Of a DNA stretch of 64,000 nt, positions 24,530 to 36,171 are shown piece after piece (the first letter of the stretch is position 1; the number at the start of each line of letters is the position of its first letter). The notes under the pieces are model-generated. The model had not been told where the DNA came from, did not search any database, and saw only the letters and a program-made list of their open reading frames with translations. The stretch covers positions 22,447,300 to 22,511,299 of the forward strand of contig CM025853.1 in NCBI GenBank assembly GCA_003952965.2. The letters run 5' to 3'. The position numbers and the translations under genes are program-made. The DNA is from Morella rubra (lineage: Eukaryota; Streptophyta; Magnoliopsida; Fagales; Myricaceae).

Positions 24530-25177
24530 ACTACAATAAATAACCTTTTAACCATCTTTCTGTGCAATTCATCTACTTACAATTAATGTCCCTCGCTAAT
24601 TCATTGTCCGTAAGAAAATGGGCATTGTACATCAATATGGGATTTTCTCCTTTATTTAGAAAATTCTTATTAGTTTTCACTTCTTAAATAGTTCTAAAAA
24701 AAATTTGTGCTTTTGGTTTGAATAGTGAAGACAACATGTATCTCGGGTAATCCGCCAATAGAAGAAATACTCATCTTGTGCCATTTTTTTCGTTCTCAAG
24801 GCTCAGTTCGGCGTTAATCAAATCAACGTGTATTTTTCTTATGGGACTTTTGCTCAGAAACAAGCTCGACTATGCTGATCTTGTGGTGCTATTTTGCAAT
24901 TTTTGGTCATTTATCTTCGTTTATATTCGGAGTTCAGTTTTGTTACCGTTAGGCGTTAGGCTCTGGGTTTGTGTTTTATTTTTGTTTGAAGATGTCCCCA
25001 ATAAACTAGCAGTCTAGGAAGGCCTGGGCAACGGATGAACGTCTCACTTGGTAGCATCTGTTATAGTTCGTTTCAGTTTAGAAAATGGGATTCACTCCCT
25101 GTTTCCAGCCCTATAGAAGGCGCTGTTTGATTTGATCGCGACAGACAATCCTTCTGTTTGGGAGGCACCACTCTTAA
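24530..25177. other. Gene-free stretch
   Basis: No recognisable coding sequence. About 30 bp at 25150-25182 match 6292-6327 in inverted orientation (CTTCTGTTTGGGAGGCACCA), which marks an otherwise unidentified dispersed repeat that the hAT element to the right interrupts. Confidence 0.4.
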
Positions 25178-25185
25178 GTACTCCT

Positions 25186-25789
25186 TAGGGCTGTGCATAA
25201 CCGGTGGCAGTGGTGGTTATGCCCTCCACCGCCACTGCCACCGCTATAGATGGTTGTCAAAAAATTGACACCACCCCCGCCACCGTTAAGGAAAGAAACC
25301 GGCCCCTAACGGTGGTGGTAGCAGTTACCGTCACCTACACCAGAGATTACAAAAATCACAAAAAAAAAAAAAAAATTAAAACAGAGCTAATCGTAAAAAA
25401 ATCACGACAGAGCTAATTGCAACCAAATGGCAAAAAAATCCACAAATCCAACAGCAAATTACAACCAAATCGAAAAAAAATCCACAAAATCAGCAGCAAA
25501 TTACAACCAAATTGCAAAAAAATCCACAAAACCAGCAGCCAAATCGCAAAAAAATCCACAAACCAGTAGCAATTACAACCAAATCGCAAAAAAATCCACA
25601 AAACTAGCAGCAAATCGCAAAAAAATTCACAAATCCAACAGCAAATCGCAACCAAATTGCAAAAAAAACCCACAAACCCAGCAGCAAATTATAACCAAAT
25701 CGCAAAAAAATCCACAAAACCAGTAGCAAATCGCAACGAAATAGCAAAAAAATTCTAAACCCAGCAGCAAATCGCAACAAAACTAGAGG

Positions 25790-25824
<35 letters not shown>

Positions 25825-26252
25825 AGTTGCTGCAGAAGGGAAGATAGAACTAAAAATGGCTTGTAGCCGTTTCTTCCTGCAGAAGGGGGTGCGGTTGAAG
25901 GAGAGTTGCGGGCCGGCAGTAGAGAGCTAAGTGAAAGCACTGAGAGGGATCGAGAGAATTGAAGGAGAAAGAGAGGTAAGTAGGGCGAGGGCTGCGCAAA
26001 ATGAGGGAGGGAGGGCAAGCCCGTCGAGGGGGAAAAAAAACCCTAAGCTACTAAATGAAACGACGCCGTAGCGTCTTTTAACAAAAAAACAAAAAAACAA
26101 AAACGGTTTGGCAGTGAACAGCTCAGCAATGGGCGGCGGTGGGCGGTTTCACCGCCCCTGCTACTAAGCGGGGAGCGGTGACCGGTACTGATACCCGTAC
26201 CAATGGCAGTGCCGATTAACTGGCCCACCACCGATACCGGTGAATAGCCCTA
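25186..26252. mobile_element. Non-autonomous hAT element, 1067 bp, with perfect 8-bp TSD
   Basis: It begins TAGGGCTGTGCATAACCGGT and ends ACCGGTGAATAGCCCTA, imperfect terminal inverted repeats starting TAGGGCT, a form typical of plant hAT elements. Identical 8-bp copies of GTACTCCT flank it (25178-25185 and 26253-26260), the hAT target-duplication length. There is no transposase. The subterminal parts are GC-rich (GGTGG/CCACC repeats on both ends, able to pair), and the middle holds a minisatellite and a (GA)n run. The undamaged target duplication suggests a fairly recent insertion. Confidence 0.9.
25405..25790. repeat. Minisatellite inside the hAT element
   Basis: About nine imperfect copies of a unit close to CAAATCGCAAAAAAATCCAC plus AAAACCAGCAG, with unit lengths varying between about 30 and 45 bp through loss or gain of an AATTACAACC block. 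The open frames on both strands across it (for example repeated KKSTKPAAN on plus) are by-products of the repeat. A (GA)n tract follows at about 25793-25820. Confidence 0.85.
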
Positions 26253-26309
26253 GTACTCCTCTATCTGTGGGTTCGAGTTGCATATTTACTAGACCAAATT
26301 TTTTAACTT

Positions 26310-26465
26310 ATCTACAAAATGGGGAAGAGTAGATGAGAATAATTTACTTTGGTCTCATATTTGGCTTCACCAAACAGCGTATTGGGAAAGAAACTCGTCC
26401 TCCGACATTTTTTAATCCACTTCAAATCCAAACCACCTATATACGCACCAAATGATATTAAGTTT
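26310..26465. repeat. Dispersed repeat R1, copy 2
   Basis: Matches 5594-5715 in reverse complement over about 120 bp, including GGAAAGAAACTCGTCCT and CCACCTATATACGCACCAAA. Function is unknown. It lies some 60 bp to the right of the hAT element. Confidence 0.75.
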
Positions 26466-27052
26466 CTATTATTTTTAGGTACGAGAAGAAATCTATAAGA
26501 CAAGCCTACCTACTGCATGGATGATTTTCAAAGAGGCTAGTGTGGTGGTCCTCAACCTACGATCCCTCCACATAAGTTAACAGTATGATCTTAAAGAGAA
26601 TTGAATTTGAAACCATGCGTCTTATTAATACAATATCTGATACACCCTAACCATCAAGCTAGGTTTGCGTTTCTAATTTTGATCTCTTCAAAACAAAAAC
26701 AAGAAGTAAAAAAAAAAAGTAACGGTGTAGGAAAAAATTGGCATGCTTTCTTTATCTGTCAATTTCCTGAGACTTATTGGTTTCATGATCAGAACAAATA
26801 GAAAAAGAGGATATTAGAGAATCACGAGCCAAGACGCCTATCCATTTAAAAGAAAAAAGACTAATGCCCAAAGCCTTAATTTAGATAAGAATTAAGAAAT
26901 CATAGCAAAACTGGGAGTTTCCCACTAATAGAATCTAATGGACTGTGGGATGGATTAACATGAGCACCGTTGGTCGTTTTATAAAAACAGATGAAAGTAA
27001 CGCAAGAGTGGTTAGGGCATGAGGGCCATTAGATACTTTTGACATTCAGAAA

Positions 27053-27094
<42 letters not shown>

Positions 27095-27764
27095 GTAATT
27101 TGTGACAAAATGGTTCGGCACTATCCAGTCTTTGATACATTATTTACGGGTACGATATGTTTGCATCACATTCACATATTCAACCAGTTTAGGCACAGCC
27201 GCACAAATGAACCATCTCTATATGAAGCTTCAAAGAAACAACATTTGATGCATACTTCATTTGCTATTTCACGGGTTAATGCAGAACACTTGGTAACAAA
27301 CGATAAAACAATCGAAAGCACCAACGGACTAGCCTACCAGAGTGCCATTGGAATCAAGAGTGTTGTCGCAGAAGCTTGAGCTTGTGACCATCCCCAGCTA
27401 CTCAGTGACTGCTTGCTACTCCATTATGCCGGCTCAGGACTCGGAGACATTATCGGTTCATTGCTAGAACCCGAACAAAATTAGAGCACAGATTCTCTCT
27501 TTCCAATTCGGATATGATTATTCAACGGTCAGTAGTGGATGGGTTCTGGACATGAAAGCTTGTCCAGAAGTGTTTCATCATCATGAGCAACAGAACACAC
27601 CCAGATTCATTCATTCTAAGGTATAGCTCAAGTACTTTAAGATGGTTCATCTCCCAGTATTCCGAGTGAAGATAGCTGCTACACTTTCTCACACTAGAAA
27701 AACAAATATGTCTTCCTTTTAACATTTTTTGCAAAAGATATAAACATTGTTTCGACATTCATTC
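26466..27764. other. Intergenic region 3' of the PORR gene
   Basis: Contains a (TA)n microsatellite near 27055-27088 and no recognisable gene. The part nearest 27764 is the probable 3' UTR of the minus-strand PORR gene. The stop codon of that gene overlaps a donor-like GGTAAGA, so a 3'-UTR intron is possible. Confidence 0.45.
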
Positions 27765-29237
27765 TTACCAAGGTTCCATATTTGCTCCATTGGTGTCATT
27801 ATGAAGAGAAGCAGAATCTGCAGTCCAAAATACCCCATTCTCAATTTGGCCTAATGACTCATTGGTCTCATCCTCATCATCAGTAATATCACAATCCAAA
27901 TCTGAACCTTCATCCTCGAACAAGTCATCCAATTCATCACCATAATCCTCATCATAGTTATCACCCTCATAACCATCATCATCACCTCCACCAGAGTTAA
28001 CAGTAGCATAGTTATGGATCCTGGCCTTTCTCCTCTCTCGTCTCATTTTTTTCCCTTCCCTAACCAACATCAACAACTGATCTTTTATCACCGAAGTCTC
28101 ATCCTTCTCCAATAGTGCTCCTCTCTCATCATACCCCTCCACCAGAAACACAGAGTCTCTCTGCCCTTTCAAACTCACGTAAAATAGCTCTGGGTGCCTC
28201 ACAATCATTGCCCTCAACTTGTTAGGCAGCCCAAACTCCATCCTGAAATGAGTCAAGTGGTCAATTAAAGTCCTCTTTTCAATCATCATCCCCAACACCT
28301 CTCTTACCACTGCACATGCTCTTTTCTCTGCCTCAATGGACTCTTTGGCAAATTTCCCGACAGAAGCATCATAAGGGCACACATCTGGCATTTCCCCAAA
28401 CTTGATCAAAAAATCCTGATGACGTCTCTTCAAGTTCAGTCCCTTTCGAAGTCTCAGTTGTTTGAATTTCAAAGGCCTGTCTACTATAAGTCCGCGCGAA
28501 TGAACTTCAGGGGAAGGTAAAGGCATTGCCAAGTGTGGATCCCAGAAGACAAGCTCAAGAGCACGGCCGTAGGAGGTATCCACAGTTCTAAATTTGTCAG
28601 GGTGGTCATTGCAGAGGCGGGAACGGAAATTAGGCGGGAGGCCAAGATCTGGACCAAGGTGAACCAACTTTGACAGAAGAAGCCGACGGTGAGAAGAAAG
28701 CATGAGAAGTTTCTGGAGTTTGGTTGCCAAGGTCATCGACATTGCTGATTTGAGATTTAACTCCTGGGTGGCAAGGGCGGCCGCAGCGGGGGTTAGACGG
28801 ACACAGCGTTTACAGTATGATTTTGTTGCATTTAGTGGGGTGGGTGCTCTTGGGAGTGGGAAGATTTCAAAAATTAATGGATAACGATGGATCATCGACA
28901 GGATTGAGCGAGGCTTTGAAAGGGTAAGGTAAGATCGACATTTCGAAACAATGTGGAGTGGCAGATAGTGTTTTGGTTTCGAAAGGAGCAAGGTTTTCAG
29001 CTTCTGAATAAACCGAATCTTGTTTTGCTTCACAATATGCCTGTCTAGTGAAGGACTTCGAACAATTTTGACAGAGGAACAAGAAATAGTAACAGAAACC
29101 TTTCTGAAGTCCTTCCTGTTCTTATAATTTTGGTTGGTGTTTGCATGTAGCAAAGAAGGATTCCTAGGGAGTAAAGTGGAATTGAGAAAAGAGATTGGCC
29201 AATCCCTTTGGAATGAGAAAGGCAAGGACAATGCCAT
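27765..29237 (-). CDS. PORR-domain organelle RNA-splicing factor, WTF1-like
   Basis: One uninterrupted exon of 490 codons on the minus strand. The N-terminal 55 residues are rich in Ser, Asn and basic residues and poor in acids, as in an organelle transit peptide. A plant organelle RNA recognition (PORR) domain follows from about residue 65 to 400: RSPSLDRHIVK, LSMIHRYPLIFEIF, SRLCNDHPDKFR, FLIKFGEMPDVCPY and IVRHPELFYVSLKGQRDSVF are characteristic. A strongly acidic tail (about 420-465, many Asp and Glu) and length are typical of the WTF1 branch, whose maize member binds and helps splice chloroplast group II introns. Assignment to PORR is firm; assignment to WTF1 rather than another paralogue is by tail composition. 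No intron or lesion is visible. Confidence 0.9.
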   Translation of the reverse strand: MALSLPFSFQRDWPISFLNSTLLPRNPSLLHANTNQNYKNRKDFRKVSVTISCSSVKIVRSPSLDRHIVKQNKIRFIQKLKTLLLSKPKHYLPLHIVSKCRSYLTLSKPRSILSMIHRYPLIFEIFPLPRAPTPLNATKSYCKRCVRLTPAAAALATQELNLKSAMSMTLATKLQKLLMLSSHRRLLLSKLVHLGPDLGLPPNFRSRLCNDHPDKFRTVDTSYGRALELVFWDPHLAMPLPSPEVHSRGLIVDRPLKFKQLRLRKGLNLKRRHQDFLIKFGEMPDVCPYDASVGKFAKESIEAEKRACAVVREVLGMMIEKRTLIDHLTHFRMEFGLPNKLRAMIVRHPELFYVSLKGQRDSVFLVEGYDERGALLEKDETSVIKDQLLMLVREGKKMRRERRKARIHNYATVNSGGGDDDGYEGDNYDEDYGDELDDLFEDEGSDLDCDITDDEDETNESLGQIENGVFWTADSASLHNDTNGANMEPW

Positions 29238-31420
29238 TATTCAAACTAAAGCTTGACAAGCTTTAAAGGCTACTCCATGTGGAAGGAGGGTAAAATTGCC
29301 ATGAGATTTGGTAATATAAGACCATAGTCAAAATCTCTCCAGTTGCTAATAACATCAAATAATCCAGCAAGAAGGCCGCTACTTAGAAGGTTGGAGAGAA
29401 TTCTCATTGGTAAGCAAACTGATCAAGGGGTGCTGCATAGGTGATGGTGAAAACCACTTCATCTATAGCAGGTTCTGCATGAACTCACTTTCCATCTGCA
29501 AGGAGACATTCAATGCCACGTCTTAACAAAGTCCACAAGTGCTAAAATATAATGCCTAGTTAACATGGAGTGGTTGCTTAAATATGCGAAGAGTACTTTT
29601 CTAATAAAACATGGTTGTATAAATGCCCAAATGGAGTTAGCTGTACGCAAAGAGAAATGACGGGCAAGAGAGAAAAAACAGGAAAAATTGAGTTCCCCAG
29701 CTTCATTTTTTCTCCTCTTACAGTCTGCTACTCATATAAAAACAGATGGGAGAGAGAGAGAGGAGAGAGCGAGAGAATTCTATTTATAATTATGCGTGTC
29801 ATCAATTCATGGGATAAAGAATCAGATAATGAATTGCTTGATGACACAAAAAACTGCACTTTGATACATATTGATTGGAAACTAATCCCAAAACTGCATT
29901 TGGTAAGAAACTAACTCTAAATATGCATATGAGATAACAATATTCTTGTATAAAGCAGAAACCTTGGAATTGAACAAAAAATTACCCAGTCAAAATGTGG
30001 GACCTTAACCACAAAAAAGTGTCGGAAAGCATTAATTTGTCAAGACTTCTAATCTTTTTAGTTGTCATGGAAATAAGAGGAATATGCAACAAAGCTAACC
30101 TCTTTAGTTTATTTGCTCAATTAATTTAGAGATATTTAAGAACAGTTTGATTGTCTAATCGACATAAGTGACTAGAGTCTGTATCTCACTCATTGACAAA
30201 AAAATTGCGGCCAACAAAATCAATGACATGCTTTGTTTAAATTGATTCCATAAAACCGTAATTTCAATATTTTAGAAGTAGATAAGCTGATCGCTGCCAT
30301 TTCCAGATGTCCATATTCAAGAGGAGGATTCTAGGCTGGAAATTTTATAAAACAAAATGCAGAAATTCAATTTTCATGGGCATCCAAATTTGCCCTTAAG
30401 GTTTCATTCCAAACTCAGTAGAATGTACAGTTTAAACTTAACGTCTATTCAAGCACTATCTCTAAACCAAATCATCACCGTTAAAGCATAAAATGATTAC
30501 ACTAATGAGAGACGTATTCAGCTGGGTTCTCAAAATACAGTCCATAAAAATATTAGCTGCCGAGAAGTGATAGGAGGCAAAATATTGAAGTCTGAAGACG
30601 CACCTGTTCTTTCCGTTAGATATAGGCTTGGTATTCTAGTATGGAGAAATGGAAGAAAGCAAAGGATTACATGGTCCTAGTTCATGAATCGCATCATATC
30701 TGAAAACCAGTTACAGCAGCCATGTTCTTGTTCTTTCTTTTCCTCATTTACTTAATAAAGGTACCTCTTTTCATTCCAGGTGCAGGAGCCATGTTCCTTC
30801 TTTTGTTTGTATCTAATTGCAATTAGATTAAAGATGTATCCACGAATAACGTAGACATTATAACGAACATATGAAACGCATGCTATAAACTCCAACTTTC
30901 TTTATTAGGAAGCCCAAACAAGTGAAGATTCCGAAAGTAGGTGCAGATGAAGAAACGCCCTTGAATACAACTGCTATTTGGGAGAAACAACAAGAAGTTG
31001 CACGCATGGAAGTGGATAAAAACAAAGCAATAACTTACCTGAAGATTCTGAGCTACACGTCACTCAATTTCCTGGGACTGCTTCAAGGGTTGGGTAAAAG
31101 GAGAAGAAACGGTCTGCTAAACTAATAGGAAATGGGTAGGCAGAACTTATGGCTGCTGGGCGGTTTTAAGTTCAAGGAGTATGACGGACATCGATAAGGA
31201 CGAACAGTCGAGCGGGATGAGTTTAGCCTGCAACCTTTTGGCATTGGTTTATAGCCGCTTTACCTCGTGTAAAGATCCGCGATGTCCGTATATTATAATA
31301 TAATACCACCACGTGTTCGCGGTTAAAAACAGTTGACAGTTAACAAAACGTGGCCTAAAAGAAAAAAGGGCAAAAACTTTTCGTTATTTAATTAGTTTTT
31401 TTTTTTTTTTTTTTAATAAA
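29238..31420. other. Intergenic region upstream of the PORR gene
   Basis: The first few hundred bases are the probable promoter and 5' UTR of the minus-strand PORR gene. The rest has short open frames only. One at 30922-31125 (ending in LGLLQGLGKRRRNGLLN) is protein-like but unrecognised and has no supporting exon. There are (GA)n-type runs near 29745-29775 and a poly-T run near 31397-31415. Confidence 0.4.
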
Positions 31421-31630
31421 AGGGCTTGAAATGTTTGATATCAAAAATTTGGGATCTCAAAATTTTCATCCTAATAAAATATTTTTTAAATTTTTTTTAA
31501 TAAATTATAACTTTTCACTTAAATAAATATAAAAAAATTTCATTCAAATATCTCTTTTTATTTTTTCACCAATTCTCACACTTTAAAATTTTTATTATTC
31601 TAAATTTTTTTATAATCAAATATTACTGTA
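31421..31630. mobile_element. MITE family C, copy 1 (inverted)
   Basis: AT-rich palindromic-ended element: GGGCTTGAAATGTTTGATAT and TCTCAAAATTTT at the left, TCTAAATTTTTTTATAATCA at the right. Read on the other strand it matches the copies at 33068-33257 and 63470-63693 (ATTTTAGAGT, TTGTGAAAAA, TTTAAATRAA, AATTTTGAGA). Boundaries are approximate and I cannot identify a target duplication. Confidence 0.55.
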
Positions 31631-31956
31631 TGGGAAGCTCTATTGAAATATAAAAAATTCGATGAGACTAAAACAGGTACTTACCATTAATGACCTCCCA
31701 CTTAAAGTTCCATCACAGGAGGAATCAAATTCAAAATCGTATATAAAGAGTCCAAAATTATACAGTCTCAAGTGTCATTCCCACCATGCTACCAACGTGA
31801 ATGGTTAATTATAAGGACGTTGCTGTAATTTAACTTTTGGAAGGGCAAAGTATTATATTCTATTCTTAGGGAATTAAAGTAATTTTTTTTTTTTTTAAAA
31901 GGGTTCAATTAAAAAAAAATCCAATTTATTGAAGTTTTGGAACGGCCCTACCCTGA

Positions 31957-32446
31957 TAAAGGTGAGTACTGGAACAGATGAAATTGGAATAAGCCATTCC
32001 GGTTCCGGTTTCAATACTCACCGAAACTCAAAATTTCATTCCAGTTTTATTTCCATTCTAGAATGGAGCCGAAATTTCTGGAAACGGAATCCGAAAATTC
32101 CAATTCGATTAAGAGAGGAAGAACTTGAACTGTCCAGAAGCATCAAAAATGAAAACATGCTTTCAAGAAACAAAAAATAGTTTTCATAACAGTCACCATC
32201 CCCATATGGCCACATCATTGCCAATGGTAAGAGATATCTAAGTCAATGGCATTATGGGGGTATGATCAACATATATATATATATAAAACAATTTTTTTTA
32301 AAAAAAAAAGCACAATCATGACATGAACTTGCAAAGAGAAACACCGAGAGCAAGACGAGCAAGATAACAATGGCATTTATAGGTAACAGAATATGATATT
32401 TACAAAATATAACATTTTACAAAATTAAAATTAACAAACCTCACCT

Positions 32447-32481
<35 letters not shown>

Positions 32482-32837
32482 CTTGGGCGCTGGCGAGTGG
32501 TAGCTGGGAGTTGGGATGACTGGAGGCAGTGGAGGCTTTAATAAAGAAGAGTCAAAAGACTCTAGAAGAGAGATTGAAAAGTTTCTCGACTCTCGCGTGA
32601 CCTGGGTCATTTTGACCCAGGTAACTTTTTTTTTTTTTTAACACCTTAGTCTTGAATTAATTTTTTTTTTTTTTAAAAAAAATTCTAGAACCGAAAATTT
32701 TGGCATTTCCTCTGGAATTTTCGATTCTAGAATTTTCTAAAAATGGGATCCAATTTTGATACCGGAATAGGTCGAAACCAATACCGGAAACCGGAATCAG
32801 CATTTTCGATTTCCATTGAAAAAAATTCTCACCCTTA
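31957..32837. mobile_element. hAT-like non-autonomous element, about 880 bp
   Basis: Termini are TAAAGGTGAGTACTGG at the left and the complement of TAAGGGTGAGAATT at the right, with further complementary stretches (CATTCCGGTTCCGGTTTC against GATTCCGGTTTCCGG). Inside are a (GA)n tract near 32452-32477, an internal inverted repeat TGACCTGGGTCA/TGACCCAGGTAA at about 32598-32625, and poly-T runs. No transposase is present. The 8 bases on each side differ (TACCCTGA and GGCACCGG), so target duplication is not demonstrated. A related decayed copy lies at 58.37-58.76 kb. Confidence 0.6.
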
Positions 32838-33067
32838 GGCACCGGTCAATTATCTGTTTTGAGAAAGGCAAATATGCCTTCCAAGGTAACATCCTCCAGA
32901 GGATACAAAGCTTGTGGGGAACATTTTTGCCAATTTTGTTCTACAAATAATCAGGGGATTTTTGAGTTTTGTAATGGCCGAAGAAGACCAGTAACTTTTG
33001 CTAGGATTGGAGTATTACACAAAACTATTGAAGGTAGAGTACTATTCATACAGCTAGTGCAAACGGT

Positions 33068-33257
33068 GATGTCAAAATTTCGGATGGTTAAAATTTTAGA
33101 GTATAAGAGTTTGTGAAAAATTGAAAAAATAGATGATTTAAATAAATTTTTTATATTTATTATAATAAAAAAGAATGATTTAATGAAGAGAGAATTTATA
33201 TTATAATTATTATATTGTACCAAAATTTTAGAGTGATTTTAGCACCCAAACATGGAG
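33068..33257. mobile_element. MITE family C, copy 2
   Basis: Shares with 63470-63693 the ordered blocks AAAATTTTAGAG, GAGTTTGTGAAAAA, GATTTAAAT and ATTATAATAAAAAAGAATRA, ending in an AAAATTTTRGRGTG block near the right end. It has terminal AAAATTTT-type inverted repeats and no coding sequence. Confidence 0.6.
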
Positions 33258-35322
33258 TCGCTTAAAAAAATGGAAAGAGAGTTATCTTCCACAAAAATAT
33301 AAAACCGAAGAACGGACACGACGATGAGCGACGCCAAGGGCTCCTCCAAAAATTAGTGATTTTTTCAAAATTCAATTCTTATTTTTTTACATTAGTCCGG
33401 AAAAAAGATACAGTATTATATTTTGACCTTCCGAAAGCCACATCCTTCAACATTGTAGTGTACAAAGAGCTGGATATCCTTCCCCAACTATAAGATGCTT
33501 CACCAACCATAAGATCAAATACAATCTAAATATTAATAAAGTCATTGGCATTGTAATATTTAAGTTGACAAACATTCTCTCTAATTTGTTGTTCAAATTG
33601 AATAGTAATAGACACAATATATGATATGATAATAGAGTCCATGCTGCCCAATAATTAATAGGAGCAATATTAAATGTTGTAGGATACTGTATCTATCTCT
33701 TCTTGTCTAGTTCGCACAACAAATTGGAAAGGATCATATCCTATTTAAGTAGAGTTAAATATTATTACTTATTTAGTTAGTATTTTTTATTTGTTAGCAA
33801 TTATAATTGGTGTTGGAATACCTATTCAGATTTTTAATTAATATAAAGAGTGGAGTGTGTAAAGAGCTTCGTTTTGCATTACTTTTAGGCGGCTAATTCA
33901 TACAAAGTAGCTATAAAAAGGAACCCAAATCATAACTCTTATAACTCCTCTTTTTAAAATCAATTTCCTATTTTAGTCTGTCTTGACCCAACCACTTTTT
34001 ACATCAAAACAGTTGCAATAGACGGCAACAGTATTGTACAAGAACGAGAGAGAAAAACGAGTATAAAACAGTTTAAAGATGGTTCAATCTTCGACCTATG
34101 TTTACTATTGAAAAAGTCTAAAGAGCAATATAATCTCTTTTATTTATTCTAATTCTAAGTGTTTATTTACAAGAGTTATGAGATGGTGTATTTATACAAA
34201 ATGGAGAGACAAATCTCTAACTTAATCAAAACAATTAAGGTTCCTTGATTGAGGTTGGTCAATCTCATAGATTGATAGTCAATTACTAATATTGGGTTAA
34301 ATACCTACTTCATCTTTAAGTTTTAACCTCTTTTAATAGATCTTCCTTCGTTTTTTAAATTGAACAGAATTTATGAGTTTATAATTTTTATCAAAAAAGT
34401 CATTCTCTTAAAATTTCATTCTCAAAGTTAATAGTTTCTCCAATCATAAATTTGACATGTGTCACTGAAAATTAAAATCATGCAACTTATAATTTTTTTT
34501 TCTTAATTTTTTTTGTGTCAACTTATGATTGTAATTGACGTTTGAATAGTTAACTTTATGGATAGAAATTTAACAAAATTGACTTATTTGATAAAAATTA
34601 TAAATTCAAAGATCTTTATGAGTAATTTAAAAATCGAAGTTCGATTTGTTGAAAAATGTCAAAACCTAGAGCCGAAATGGGTACAACCCTTAAATATTCT
34701 AACAAAAGCTAAATAGAGTATACTCCGGATGAATTTATAGGAATACCAAAGCGCACAAGTCTCATTCTCACTGTAAAATTAATTTGGAGAAAGAAAGAGG
34801 GTCTATTAGAAATTTGATTGGACAAGTGGTTCTTCTACAATAGTTGGTATAACTTGCATCTATGCTCGAAGTCAATGGTAATCGTCTTTTCACCTCAACA
34901 TGCTACACATTTTGAAAGAAGAAATCAACAGTGCACTAATCATCTCCATCCATAACCTCCAAAACTGGAATATGAAGCGCCTAAAAGTTCATCGCGGAGT
35001 TAGCTCCCCGTGCTCTATTCCCCAGTATTGTTCATGAGACTTGGAGCTGCTCAATCACGAGCTCGACTACCTTGTAAGGAGTATATGGGGGGTTCTGGTA
35101 TAAATTAGATTAATAGCTTCACAATCAACTATGAGTCCCTGGAGCCTGTAACATATACAATCAACGCACAAAATTCAGAGCTAAAGAAAAGAGAGCAATT
35201 GGCAGAAATAAAAGAATTCCATTGAAGTTCCTTTATACTTCTAATAAGATGACAAGTGAGGACAATGTGTCTTAATATCAGAGGGCAAATAGTTTGAGTC
35301 TTTACAGTCTATCTAAAAAATA
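33258..35322. other. Gene-free region, probably decayed retroelement sequence
   Basis: AT-rich, no recognisable protein-coding sequence. Phrases such as TTTACAAGAGTTATGAGATG with TATTTATACAAAATGGAG (34168-34212) resemble LTR-type sequence, but I cannot find paired termini or a target duplication. Nothing else is supportable. Confidence 0.35.
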
Positions 35323-35614
35323 GGCTTAATTACTCTACGGCCTGTGGTTAAAATGTTTTTCCCAAAAAGTTCCTAATTATGTCCCTCCATTAATCCAATC
35401 CCCCTAACTTGACAGAATCTGACGACGTGGCTAACGGAGTCCACGCAAGCACCAATAATACGCCAACACGTGCCCTTCATTTTTTCTCTCTCCAAACAAT
35501 GCCATGTCAGATGCTGAGTCAAATTAAAGGAGGGACATAATTGGGAAACTTATTAACCATAAGAATTTTTCTAGGGAAACGTTAAACCACAGGGACTGGT
35601 GGAGCAATTAAGTC
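35323..35614. mobile_element. MITE family A, copy 1
   Basis: About 292 bp with imperfect terminal inverted repeats: GGCTTAATTACTCTACGGCC then TGTGGTTAAAATGTTTTTCC at the left, GGGAAACGTTAAACCACAGG then GACTGGTGGAGCAATTAAGT at the right. It holds the family-specific GACGACGTGGCTAACGGAGT. A second copy lies 560 bp to the right. No coding sequence. Confidence 0.8.
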
Positions 35615-36171
35615 TTTATAAAGTCATTTATACCTAAAACAAGCCCTCTATATCTTTAGATCGTTTGGTAAACAAGTCTCAGTACTAGAAAGAATTCATC
35701 ATATATTAGAATTTTTGTTAGTGTAGACACCTCACATCTTGTCAGAAAAAAGTTAGTCCAAGACAAAAATACCACTTCTAATAATTAAGGTGTAAGTGAA
35801 CTTCCACAAAGTACTGGAAGCCTTCCAAGACATTCAAATGTTTCGACGTAGATGAAATCCCCCTTAAGAAATCCAGGAACACCTCCTCAAATAAATTATT
35901 GATGCTTAATTATAATTTGACATATTAGTAATTTTTGCGTATATGGAACGTCTCTGTTTAAAGTAGAGTGTTGGTATTTTCGTCAACATTTCTTCCCCAA
36001 ATAACAATAGCATCACAAATCTTATCATCACAAATCTTGTCAACTAAATGATCAACTGTGCAATAACATTCAAATATAGGCGTAGTTCAGATTCATACAG
36101 AAAATAAGCATAATTGCTTACTGAAGAAGCATAAGAGAAAGCACATGATTTTCTAAATTATTGACTTTAAA

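Noticed and set aside
25413-25726. Overlapping open frames on both strands (repeated KKSTKPAA and CNLLLVLWIF patterns) that could be read as a repetitive protein
   Set aside because: They are produced by the minisatellite in the hAT element; no start context, splice sites or family similarity.
25405-25790. Possible CRISPR-like array
   Set aside because: Units are adjacent and imperfect with no unique spacers, and the DNA is plant nuclear.
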